Origin: Alteromonas sp. IB21
Lineage (GTDB): Bacteria > Pseudomonadota > Gammaproteobacteria > Enterobacterales > Alteromonadaceae
DNA: 64,000 bases
Reading direction: 5' to 3'
Assembly: GCF_016405965.1 (NCBI RefSeq)
Contig: NZ_JAEFCD010000014.1
Span: forward strand, 22,840-86,839
A program made the translations under genes and the position numbers. Position 1 is the stretch's first letter, and every line of letters begins with the position of its first letter. The notes under the pieces are model-generated. The model was not told where the DNA came from. It did no database searches and worked only from the letters and a program-made list of their open reading frames with translations. Positions 20,257 through 28,499 of the stretch are shown here, in pieces.

Positions 20257-20925
20257 CTAATTTAAATGCATCGCATTTTTAAACGCTATGCCAGCCTTAG
20301 TTCTGTTAATCACGCCAAGTTTTCTTAATACGGCTGACACATGTTGTTTAACAGTAGACTCTGAAATAGCCAACTCGTAGGCAATCTGCTTGTTAAGCAA
20401 ACCGTCTGATACCATGCGAAGTACTTTAAGCTGATGAGGCGTGAGTTGCTTCAATCGGCGAGTAAAATCATCGTCGCCGCTACTACTATTTTCATCAAGA
20501 CCGGTGGACGTATTCAGCCCCCCCGATGACATTTGTGATGTGGCAGGAATCCAAGTCTCCCCATCAAGTACAGTATTAACCGCGTCAATAATGCAATCGA
20601 CAGAGGCTGACTTAGGAATAAAACCGCTTGCACCTAGCGCAAACGACTTAGCCATAACATCGCAATCTTCCTGCGCAGTAACCACAACAACTAGCACGTC
20701 GGGATGTAACGCATGCACCTCGGCAAGGCCATTTAATCCTTCGTTGCCAGGCATGGTAAGGTCTAAGAAAAGTATATCAATATCGTCATTTGACGCTAGA
20801 CAGTTAAGGGTATCAGGAAAGGTGGACGTTTCTACAAGCGAAATGCGCTCGATGCTGTTAAGTGCATGGCACATTGCGGCCCTGAATAACGGATGATCGT
20901 CAGCAATCAGGATTTTTACAGACAT
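20257..20925 (-). CDS. crbR: LuxR/NarL-family response regulator, CrbR-like
   Basis: A 222-residue two-domain regulator. The receiver domain has the acidic pocket IADDHP near the start, Asp55 in LFLDLTMPG and the conserved Lys in FIPKS. A serine/glycine-rich linker leads to a LuxR helix-turn-helix (LTPHQLKVLRMVSDGLLNKQIA, with ESTVKQHVSAVLRKL). The pairing with the CrbS-like kinase is inferred from proximity and family; CrbR-type proteins activate acs and related genes. Possible local targets are the TonB receptor and the permease operon, whose divergent promoter contains an inverted repeat. The symbol is provisional. Confidence 0.78.
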   Translation of the reverse strand: MSVKILIADDHPLFRAAMCHALNSIERISLVETSTFPDTLNCLASNDDIDILFLDLTMPGNEGLNGLAEVHALHPDVLVVVVTAQEDCDVMAKSFALGASGFIPKSASVDCIIDAVNTVLDGETWIPATSQMSSGGLNTSTGLDENSSSGDDDFTRRLKQLTPHQLKVLRMVSDGLLNKQIAYELAISESTVKQHVSAVLRKLGVINRTKAGIAFKNAMHLN

Positions 20926-21051
20926 AATGCTATCAACTTGTAACTACCTTGTTAATTCACATACTACCACGCAAGTAAAAAAAGTTAACGTGTTTGCTTA
21001 ACTAAAAGCCAGCTTGGCATGACCGTCTCTGCATTGAGAGCCAAAGCAAGC

Positions 21052-21077
21052 ATGCCTAGGCACTTAAGCCTAGGCAT
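21052..21077 (-). terminator. Hairpin terminator after the TonB receptor gene
   Basis: ATGCCTAGGC and GCCTAGGCAT form a perfect ten-pair stem with an ACTTAA loop, about 25 bases past the receptor stop. No long U-tract follows, so termination may be Rho-assisted. Confidence 0.6.
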
Positions 21078-21102
21078 AGCAAGTGAATCTAAATAGTTTT
21101 AC

Positions 21103-23463
21103 CTAGAATCTATAGCCAACGGTCAAGTGCACCGTGCGCGGGTCGCCATAGTAACCAATAAGCGTAGTGTCACCGCCTAGGCCGGGACCAAAGTTACCTT
21201 CGCCATCTTGAGTGACAAAGTCGTAACCGCCAACCAGATATTCTTCATCGGTCAGATTCTTAACGTGTAATCCGGCATACCAGTCGCCTTCAACACTTTC
21301 CCAGCGGGCGCTTAAGTTCACCATACCGTAGGCATCTTGCTGAATCAGGTCGCTGGTTTCAAAGATAAGGTAGTCATCGCGATAATAATAGTTGGCGTTG
21401 AACGCAATATCCCCAAAGCTCGTTTCCAGTAAGTAGTTGGCATTGAAATTAAAAGTATTTTCCGGCGTGCTTGCCAAACCGATAAGCGGAGGAATGGCGT
21501 TATTTTTCTTAATCTCAAAGTCGATATAGCCATAAGCAACATCAAACTGTAGATTATCTGACGCTACCCATGTCATCTCTAATTCAGCACCTTTTGCCGC
21601 GGTTTCCGCCGCATTGCGTAAGCGCTGATCAAGCGCCGTAGGGTCAGACAAATCTCCCTCAACACCTATGTATTGACGGTCCTTGTGATCATAAGAGAAC
21701 AAGGTTACGTTCAGGCGAAGCGCATCGGTTAGGTCACTTTTAACGCCTAGTTCAAAGCTATCTACCACTTCGGGTCTAACGCCAGGCTCATTGGTTTGAG
21801 CCCGTGGGTTAAATGTGCCAGATTTAAAGCCTTGGGAATAGCTGGCAAAGAACATAGTGTCTCGGTCCATCTGATATTCTACGCCCACCCGCGGCGTAAA
21901 TCGCGACCAACTCTCCACTGCTGGCGCATCTACGATGTCGTCTCCATCAGTGTCTGTCCCTAACACTTGGGGTACAAGTTGACCATCGGGCCTTATATAG
22001 CCTTGAATCCAATCTGTCGACGGGTAAACATTGGCAAACACCAAACCGTTGTTAACAAATGCCGACTTTTCTTCATCGGTAAAACGAGCCCCCAAAGAAA
22101 GCGATAGTTTGTCGTTAACGTCATAGTTCATTTGCGCATAAGCGGCCCAGCTTTCTGAGTTGTTACATCCAGTGACTTCACGGGTTAGCCCAGGCGCTCC
22201 AAGTGATTGGCCGAGCACACCTAGGATTGCGTCAAAGTTTCCGCAGCTTTCACCGTCGTAGAAATATAATCCTGAGACAAGACTGAAAGTATCTCCAATA
22301 TAGTTTGCTTGAAGCTCGTGGGTATCATTACTGTCATCGTATTCTGCAGGCACGTCAAAGATGGGCAACGGCGTGTTGTCAAAATCGATATTGGTAGGTG
22401 AATAACTTTCGCGGTGTGAGCCAATATACTTAAGCTCTAAGTTGTCATTCACGTTATAGCGCGCTAACCAGTTATACCCTTCTAGCTCAACTTTATTCCA
22501 CGTCGGTAGGCTGGTATAAGAGTCGTACACTGAATCCGGCACAGGTGCATCGGTTAAGATACTTGGAATTAAGCGGTAGCCTCCTTTTGCATTAGACGTG
22601 TCTTCCGTTTTGTCCCATCCAATACGGAAAAATAGATCTTCGTTAGGGTGAATTTCAAGAGATACTCTCGCTGCCCATAAATCTTTGTTGTAGTTTTCTC
22701 TATCTTGATTTGGCAGTGCGCTGATCAGGTATTCGCCGAAACCATCGCGGTTCAAATTAGCATAGCCAACACCGAGATAAACCGTATCCTCGACAAGGGG
22801 AATTTGACCGGTAACTTTAATATCCCGCTGACTGTAGCTGCCTAACGTAGCCTCTACATTCATTTGAGTGTCGCCGGTCATCTCTTTGGTCACATACTTT
22901 ACTGCACCACCGATAGTATTTTTACCGTATAGCGTACCTTGAGGGCCACGCAGTACTTCAATTCTTTGCACATCCAACAGGTCAAGTACCGCACCTTGGG
23001 GGCGTGCAATATAGACGTCATCAACGTAAATCCCAACCCCTGGTTCATAGCCCCATAGCGGATCTTGCTGGCCTAAGCCGCGAATAAAAGCAGTAAGCGT
23101 TGAATTCGTTCCGCGGCTTGTTTGCAGTGTGGTATTCGGAGAAAACTGCTGGATTTCGGTTAGCACGCTGATGCCTTTTTCGCCCAGCTCAACTGCGCCA
23201 ATGGATGTGATTGCAACCGGTGTTTCTTGAAGCGACTCCACGGTTCTTCGCGCTGTGACTTCGATGCGTTCTAACTTGCCTTTTTCTGCATCCTGATCAC
23301 TTGTCGACGTTTGATTTTCTTGTGCAAACGCTGGCGTAGCGCAAAGTACGCCGGCGACTGCAAGAGCACAGAGACTACGAGCGGGCCTTTTAGCCACAGC
23401 GCATGTGCTTGATTTTCTTTTGTAGGATGAAACCCAATTTAGTGTGTGTGTTGATTTAGACAT
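21103..23463 (-). CDS. TonB-dependent outer-membrane receptor
   Basis: A 786-residue receptor with a long signal peptide (about 1-48, ending ATPAFA). A TonB-box-like stretch RIEVTARR follows, then the plug domain (about 80-190, containing RGPQGTLYGKNTIGGAV) and a beta barrel that ends in the aromatic terminus TVGYRF. It belongs to the broad receptor type that in Alteromonadales imports varied organic substrates, not only siderophores. It is divergent from a permease, exported hydrolases and 3-hydroxybutyrate dehydrogenase. Uptake of hydroxybutyrate oligomers or a related ester is therefore a reasonable inference, not a demonstrated one. An AAGGA ribosome site precedes the ATG. Confidence 0.92.
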   Translation of the reverse strand: MSKSTHTLNWVSSYKRKSSTCAVAKRPARSLCALAVAGVLCATPAFAQENQTSTSDQDAEKGKLERIEVTARRTVESLQETPVAITSIGAVELGEKGISVLTEIQQFSPNTTLQTSRGTNSTLTAFIRGLGQQDPLWGYEPGVGIYVDDVYIARPQGAVLDLLDVQRIEVLRGPQGTLYGKNTIGGAVKYVTKEMTGDTQMNVEATLGSYSQRDIKVTGQIPLVEDTVYLGVGYANLNRDGFGEYLISALPNQDRENYNKDLWAARVSLEIHPNEDLFFRIGWDKTEDTSNAKGGYRLIPSILTDAPVPDSVYDSYTSLPTWNKVELEGYNWLARYNVNDNLELKYIGSHRESYSPTNIDFDNTPLPIFDVPAEYDDSNDTHELQANYIGDTFSLVSGLYFYDGESCGNFDAILGVLGQSLGAPGLTREVTGCNNSESWAAYAQMNYDVNDKLSLSLGARFTDEEKSAFVNNGLVFANVYPSTDWIQGYIRPDGQLVPQVLGTDTDGDDIVDAPAVESWSRFTPRVGVEYQMDRDTMFFASYSQGFKSGTFNPRAQTNEPGVRPEVVDSFELGVKSDLTDALRLNVTLFSYDHKDRQYIGVEGDLSDPTALDQRLRNAAETAAKGAELEMTWVASDNLQFDVAYGYIDFEIKKNNAIPPLIGLASTPENTFNFNANYLLETSFGDIAFNANYYYRDDYLIFETSDLIQQDAYGMVNLSARWESVEGDWYAGLHVKNLTDEEYLVGGYDFVTQDGEGNFGPGLGGDTTLIGYYGDPRTVHLTVGYRF

Positions 23464-23769
23464 AGTGAGTCCTTGTTGTTCTAAGTTATAGGGCCTCTTG
23501 ATCTTTGCTGTACAGAAAAGATCAACAGGCCCTCATCACTGCCGGATGTATTGCCTACGGTCAAAATCACTTTAGTTAATTAATTGTTAATAGTATGTAG
23601 TACCATCGTACTATGGGATTTTGGTAAAAGTAACGTCAAACTCTGGGTCTGTTATGAATGCTTTTTATCTGATTTGTATACACTTTGCGGTTTTGAGTGT
23701 GAGCAAATCACTAATCGACTTAACTGTTTCGGATCATCTGCGGTCACAGATTTTTAAGGAATAATAATT
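23464..23769. promoter_or_regulatory. Divergent promoter region with inverted repeat TAGTAC-CATC-GTACTA
   Basis: This 306-base gap lies between the leftward TonB receptor and the rightward permease operon. At 23598-23613 TAGTAC and GTACTA flank a four-base spacer, forming a perfect 6-4-6 inverted repeat suited to a dimeric regulator. The operator role is inferred. No RNA gene is seen. Confidence 0.45.
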
Positions 23770-25065
23770 ATGTTAAGTATGATTGGCTTGGTAGGCGGTC
23801 TGTTGTTGCTTATTGTTTTGACAATACGCGGAATGAACCTCTTTATTGCTGCCCCCTTGTGTGCCCTCGTCGTTGCCGTAACTAACAACATTGGGGTATT
23901 TACTGGTGACGTAAATTTTGTTGAGACCTATATGAGTGGGTTCTCAGGCTTCATTGCCTCTTGGTTTTTTATGTTTTTACTAGGTGCACTGTTTGGTAAA
24001 TTCATGGAAGACACTGGGGCTGCAGATGCGGTATCTCGCTGGATCGTCACCAAGATTGGCTATAAGCGCGCCGTTTTGGCCGTTGTGCTCGCTTGCGCTA
24101 TTTTAACTTATGGTGGCGTCAGCGTTTTTGTGGTGGCGTTTTCTGTTTATCCTATGGCAGTAAGCCTGTTTAAAGATGCCAATTTACCCCGTCGCTTCAT
24201 TCCTGCCGCCATGGCCTTTGGCTCGGTGACGTTTACCATGACCTCTGCGGGCTCACCTGAAATCCAAAACTGGATCCCTATAAAGTATTTGGGTACTTCA
24301 CCCTTTGCAGCGTGGGAAGTTAGCCTTATTGTCGCGGTGTTTATGGCCTGTTTTGGCTATTGGTGGCTCGCTAAAATGATAACAAAAGCTGTGGCCAACG
24401 GCGAGGTTTTCGAAGCAAGAGAAAGTGATCCGCAAGTGCGTGAAAGAGCCCTGCCCCACCCGCTTACCGGCATTGTTCCGCTGGTTGTGGTGTTAGTTAT
24501 TTCTTTTTTATTTCATGAAGAGCTTGCGCAACTGGCGCTTATTCTTGCATTAGGCGGTGGCGTATTATGTTTGTTGACTATTAATTTCAAGCATTTTCTG
24601 AGTCTACCAATGGCCATTAATGCGGGCACAACGGGCGCGCTTATTGCGATAGGTAATACTGCAGCAGTTGTAGGTTTTGGTTCAATTGCAAAAAACACTG
24701 ACGCGTTTCAAACGACCGTTGCATTAATGACGCAAATTCCTGGAAACGAGCTAATTGGCGCCGCCATTGCAGTCAGTGTTATTGCTGGCTTAACGGGTAG
24801 CGCGTCTGGTGGACAGGCCATCGCCCTTCCCTTAGTGGCACCTCATTATCTTGACCAAGGCGTTGAGCCTGAACAGTTACACAGAATTGTTTCTATATCG
24901 TCAGGTGCGTTAGATTCGCTACCTCATAATGGTTACGTCGTCACTACCATACGTGCGATATGTCATGAAACCCATCAGGCCGCCTATTGGGCAGTTGGCG
25001 CGCTGACGGTAGTAGTGCCGGTTATTGGCCTTGCCATGGCCATTGGTCTTTTTAGCATTTTGTAG
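23770..25065 (+). CDS. GntP-family permease, probable 3-hydroxybutyrate transporter
   Basis: A 431-residue inner-membrane protein with 11-12 hydrophobic segments. Sequence features such as SGALDSLPHNGYVVTT and GLTGSASGGQAIALPLV fit the GntP branch annotated as D-beta-hydroxybutyrate permeases. It is the first gene of a rightward run ending in 3-hydroxybutyrate dehydrogenase, which supports 3-hydroxybutyrate (or a short oligomer) as cargo. An AGGA site lies about ten bases before the ATG. Gluconate or another hydroxyacid remains possible. Confidence 0.8.
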   Translation: MLSMIGLVGGLLLLIVLTIRGMNLFIAAPLCALVVAVTNNIGVFTGDVNFVETYMSGFSGFIASWFFMFLLGALFGKFMEDTGAADAVSRWIVTKIGYKRAVLAVVLACAILTYGGVSVFVVAFSVYPMAVSLFKDANLPRRFIPAAMAFGSVTFTMTSAGSPEIQNWIPIKYLGTSPFAAWEVSLIVAVFMACFGYWWLAKMITKAVANGEVFEARESDPQVRERALPHPLTGIVPLVVVLVISFLFHEELAQLALILALGGGVLCLLTINFKHFLSLPMAINAGTTGALIAIGNTAAVVGFGSIAKNTDAFQTTVALMTQIPGNELIGAAIAVSVIAGLTGSASGGQAIALPLVAPHYLDQGVEPEQLHRIVSISSGALDSLPHNGYVVTTIRAICHETHQAAYWAVGALTVVVPVIGLAMAIGLFSIL

Positions 25066-25155
25066 GGTGGCATAAACGTTATGAAAAAAACAAACACTGG
25101 ATATGCTGCGCTATGCAAAAGACGCAAAACAAAAGATGTAAAAAAGAAAGGTTCT

Positions 25156-26565
25156 ATGAGTGCCAAAAGTGAGTGTGTAAAAAATATAGCTCAACTTGCC
25201 ATGAGGCTCTTTTCAATCAATAGCAAATTGCAAAGACTGTTGATTTCGGCATTTATGGCGGGGGTAACAGACCGTTTTGCTATAAAACAACATGCTCCGT
25301 CTAATAGAAAATTGAACCTAAGACTTTCTTTAGGTTTTTGTTTAGTTTTGTGTTTCGTAACCGTACTCAGTTTTCCGTCGTTCGCTAGTGAAGCGATGAG
25401 TATCGGAAAACCAGATACGGTACCTTCATCTCCGTTGGTAGTAGAAAAACAAGTGTTTGAGATGCCGCTTTTTACAACGTTTGGTGGCCAGCGTATTAAA
25501 GACGTGAAGGTCGGCTGGGAAGCGTACGGAAAGTTAAATGAGGATAAAAGTAACGTTATTCTTATTACGCATTATTTTTCAGGTTCATCCCATGCAGCTG
25601 GAAAATATAATCCCGATGATACTGCCACAGGATACTGGGACAGCATCATTGGTCCAGGGAAAGCTATAGATACGGACCGCTTTTACGTTGTCAGTGTAGA
25701 TACCTTGGCTAATTTAAACGCTTATGACCCCAACGTTATTACTACAGGGCCCGCTTCAATTAATCCGGATACAGGAAAGCCCTACGGTTTAGACTTCCCT
25801 GTGGTAACCATTCGAGATTTCGTTAACGTGCAGAAGGCGTTGCTTGAAAACCTAGGCATTAGCAAACTTTACGCCGTTATCGGGCCTTCTATGGGGTCGA
25901 TGCAGGCCATTGATTGGGCAAGTGCCTATCCCGACTGGGTTGAACGAATGATTTCTGTCATCGGGGCTGGACAAAGTGACGCCTGGACCACATCTGCCCT
26001 AGAGCACTGGGCTAATCCCATCAAGCTTGATAGCAAATGGAACGACGGTGCCTACACCGAAAACGATAGACCATTTAAAGGCTTGGTGGCCTCGTTGATG
26101 CTGATCACTCAACATGCGCTTACCCCAACATTTTTTAACGAGCAAGGCAGCAACCTAGGGTTTAAAAATATTGAATCTGCTCCGCTTGACGATATTCGTC
26201 AGTCGCATAGCATTGTGACTTGGCTACGCGAACGCGCCGAGGCCCGTGCAAAAAGTATGGATGCTAATCACCTTTTATACTTGGTTCGTGCCTGCCAGCT
26301 ATTTGTGGCAGGCCATGATAATAATCTTAAGCAAAGCCTTGCATCGATAAAAGCAAAAACACTTTTTATACCAGCAGAAACCGATTTACTTCTCATGCCT
26401 TATTTGTCGCAAGATGCCCACCAAGGCTTACTTTCACAGAACAAGAATTCCACACTTTTAACACTAAACGGTAAGTTAGGACACTTAGAAGGCGTCAGTA
26501 ACGTTTCCGCTCAGGCAAAAGCCATTCGCCAATTTTTAGAAAATGAAAAGGAAGCAAATTTATGA
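25156..26565 (+). CDS. Exported alpha/beta hydrolase of the homoserine O-acetyltransferase (MetX-like) family
   Basis: An alpha/beta-fold protein related to MetX. The nucleophile Ser245 is in GPSMGS, the acid is the Asp in IPAETDLLL and the His is in LGHLEGV. Unlike biosynthetic MetX it has a hydrophobic export segment (LGFCLVLCFVTVLSFPSFAS, about residues 60-79 in this numbering), so it probably acts outside the cytoplasm. The start is uncertain. I chose ATG 25156 because AAAGG lies just before it; ATG 25081 has a poor site, and ATG 25255 would give a more normal signal-peptide length. It lies between the permease and the PHB depolymerase, with a four-base overlap of the latter. An esterase acting on hydroxybutyrate oligomers is a reasonable guess. 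Confidence 0.75.
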   Translation: MSAKSECVKNIAQLAMRLFSINSKLQRLLISAFMAGVTDRFAIKQHAPSNRKLNLRLSLGFCLVLCFVTVLSFPSFASEAMSIGKPDTVPSSPLVVEKQVFEMPLFTTFGGQRIKDVKVGWEAYGKLNEDKSNVILITHYFSGSSHAAGKYNPDDTATGYWDSIIGPGKAIDTDRFYVVSVDTLANLNAYDPNVITTGPASINPDTGKPYGLDFPVVTIRDFVNVQKALLENLGISKLYAVIGPSMGSMQAIDWASAYPDWVERMISVIGAGQSDAWTTSALEHWANPIKLDSKWNDGAYTENDRPFKGLVASLMLITQHALTPTFFNEQGSNLGFKNIESAPLDDIRQSHSIVTWLRERAEARAKSMDANHLLYLVRACQLFVAGHDNNLKQSLASIKAKTLFIPAETDLLLMPYLSQDAHQGLLSQNKNSTLLTLNGKLGHLEGVSNVSAQAKAIRQFLENEKEANL

Positions 26566-27623
26566 TGAAAAAACATTTTTATTTACGCCGGGCTCTGTGT
26601 CTTTCTTTTTTCAGTGCTAGCGCGCTTACGTTCAGTGCTGCTTCGGTTGCTAATAACGAGATTCCCAAGCTCGCACTCGATTTAGAAAATGTCACCGTGT
26701 CTGGCCTATCCTCTGGCGGGTATATGGCCACCCAATTCCAGCTAGCCCATAGCGACTGGGTAAAAGGCGTGGGCGTTATTGCCGGTGGCCCTTACTTTTG
26801 TGCTCAAGGAGACATAACCACTGCCCTAGCACAATGTGTCAATAAAATTGAGGGCGATATAGACATTAAAGCGCTAAACGAAAAAGCTAAACAGTATGAA
26901 TCAGAAGGAAAAATTGCGCCCCTCAATAATATGAAAGATGCCAAAATTTGGCTTTTCCATGGCACCCAAGACACCCGAGTGGTCGCGAAAGTCAGCGCCT
27001 TACTTTTTGAACAATACAAACTATGGACAGACACTCAAAACATTACCTATATCAACGACAAGCCAATGGCGCATGTATTCCCAACAAAGGAAAAGGGAGT
27101 AGACTGCATGAAATCAGAAAGCCCTTTCATAGGTAACTGCGACTATGACGCCGCGGGCGCCCTGCTCTCTCATCTCATCGCAGACGTTAGCCCTCCCGAT
27201 GAATCACTTTCTGGGAAAATACATTCCATAGACCAGCAAAAAATAGCAGGGAGCAACGCAAAAACCTTAGCAAATGAAGGCTTTGTGTATGTACCAGAAA
27301 GCTGCGCACAAGGAGAACCCTGTAGAGCGCATATTAGCTTTCACGGCTGTAATCAATACGCAGACGCCGTTGGCGACGCCTACACAACTCAAACAGGGCT
27401 AAATGAGTGGGCCGATGACAACAATATTGTGGTGCTTTATCCGCAAACTAAAAAATCGCTGTTTATGCCGCTAAATCCGCAAGGTTGCTGGGATTGGTGG
27501 GGCTATGCGTCCAGTGACTACGCTAACAGGGATGGCGCACAAATCGCCGCCGTTAAAGAGCTGCTATTTTCACTGAACACTCGTCTTCCTGTGAAGGACA
27601 ATAAAGGAAACGCCGATGAGTAA
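26562..27623 (+). CDS. Exported short-chain polyhydroxyalkanoate (PHB) depolymerase, type 2 catalytic domain
   Basis: A 353-residue esterase with a signal peptide (about 1-30, SAASVANNE). The catalytic Ser50 lies in the lipase box GLSSG close to the N-terminus, the likely acid in HGTQDTRVV and the His in MAHVFPT. A second conserved segment, ISFHGCNQ with paired cysteines, and the C-terminal GCWDWWGY are typical of the extracellular type 2 PHB depolymerase domain. No separate substrate-binding domain is present, so soluble or amorphous oligomers may be the substrate. It overlaps the hydrolase before it by four bases and bdhA after it by eight, indicating translational coupling. Confidence 0.87.
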   Translation: MMKKHFYLRRALCLSFFSASALTFSAASVANNEIPKLALDLENVTVSGLSSGGYMATQFQLAHSDWVKGVGVIAGGPYFCAQGDITTALAQCVNKIEGDIDIKALNEKAKQYESEGKIAPLNNMKDAKIWLFHGTQDTRVVAKVSALLFEQYKLWTDTQNITYINDKPMAHVFPTKEKGVDCMKSESPFIGNCDYDAAGALLSHLIADVSPPDESLSGKIHSIDQQKIAGSNAKTLANEGFVYVPESCAQGEPCRAHISFHGCNQYADAVGDAYTTQTGLNEWADDNNIVVLYPQTKKSLFMPLNPQGCWDWWGYASSDYANRDGAQIAAVKELLFSLNTRLPVKDNKGNADE

Positions 27624-28383
27624 GCGAACGATATTTATCACAGGTGGCGCCAGCGGTATTGGTTTCGGTATTGCTGAATCTATGATCAGACAAGGCCACC
27701 ACGTTATTATTGCTGATATAAACGAACAGGCGGCTAAGGCTGCCGTAGCTAAGCTTGCCCATTTGGAAGGCTCGGCTAGTGCTATTGCCGTTGATGTTTG
27801 TAATGCCCAACAGGTGGCGGCACTACCTGACGCTTTAGGCAAATATACTGTTGATGTATTGATTAATAATGCAGGCATACAGCATGTCTCTCGCATTGAA
27901 GATTTCCCTGCAGATAAGTGGCAGCAGCTAATCAACATTATGCTGGTGGGCCCGGCTCTGCTAACTCAAGCGTTTTTACCCGCAATGCGAGAGCAAAATT
28001 ATGGACGCATAATCAATATAGGTTCAATACATTCTCTTGTGGCTTCTCCTTTTAAATCTGCCTATGTAGCAGCCAAACACGGGCTTTTGGGGTTCGCAAA
28101 AACCATTGCTCTTGAAACCGGTGACTGTGACGTGACCATCAACACACTATGCCCCGCCTATGTAAAAACGCCGTTGGTAGAACAGCAAATTGCGGCCCAG
28201 GCGAAAGAAAATAATTTGAGCGAAGAAGAGGTGATAACGAAGATAATGTTAGAGCCCATGCCCAAAAAGCAATTTGTAAGCGTGGAAGAACTCGCAGATA
28301 CAGCGAATTTCTTAATGTCGCCCAGTGCGCGAAACATTACCGGGCAAACCATGGTGCTTGACGGAGGTTGGACGGCAAGATAG
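27616..28383 (+). CDS. bdhA: 3-hydroxybutyrate dehydrogenase
   Basis: Oxidises D-3-hydroxybutyrate to acetoacetate with NAD. A 255-residue short-chain dehydrogenase with the TGGASGIG nucleotide loop (9-16), NNAG, and the catalytic Ser137, Tyr150 and Lys154. The segment HSLVASPFKSAYVAAKHG and the C-terminal TGQTMVLDGGWTAR fit this enzyme family. It is the last gene of the permease-hydrolase-depolymerase operon, overlapping the depolymerase by eight bases, and completes a route from polymer to acetoacetate. Confidence 0.92.
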   Translation: MSKRTIFITGGASGIGFGIAESMIRQGHHVIIADINEQAAKAAVAKLAHLEGSASAIAVDVCNAQQVAALPDALGKYTVDVLINNAGIQHVSRIEDFPADKWQQLINIMLVGPALLTQAFLPAMREQNYGRIINIGSIHSLVASPFKSAYVAAKHGLLGFAKTIALETGDCDVTINTLCPAYVKTPLVEQQIAAQAKENNLSEEEVITKIMLEPMPKKQFVSVEELADTANFLMSPSARNITGQTMVLDGGWTAR

Positions 28384-28420
28384 CCGCGCAGTGCTGCTGC
28401 TTTCATGCTTTAGAAGTTAA

Positions 28421-28447
28421 AAAGACTGCTCAGTGCAGTCTTTTTTT
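28421..28447 (+). terminator. Intrinsic terminator of the hydroxybutyrate operon
   Basis: AAAGACTGC and GCAGTCTTT form a nine-pair stem with a TCAGT loop and a run of T residues. It lies 38 bases past the bdhA stop. Confidence 0.9.
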
Positions 28448-28499
28448 ATTTAGCCTGATACGCTTTTTTTTGCGCCCTTCAAACCAAACTTATACTTTT

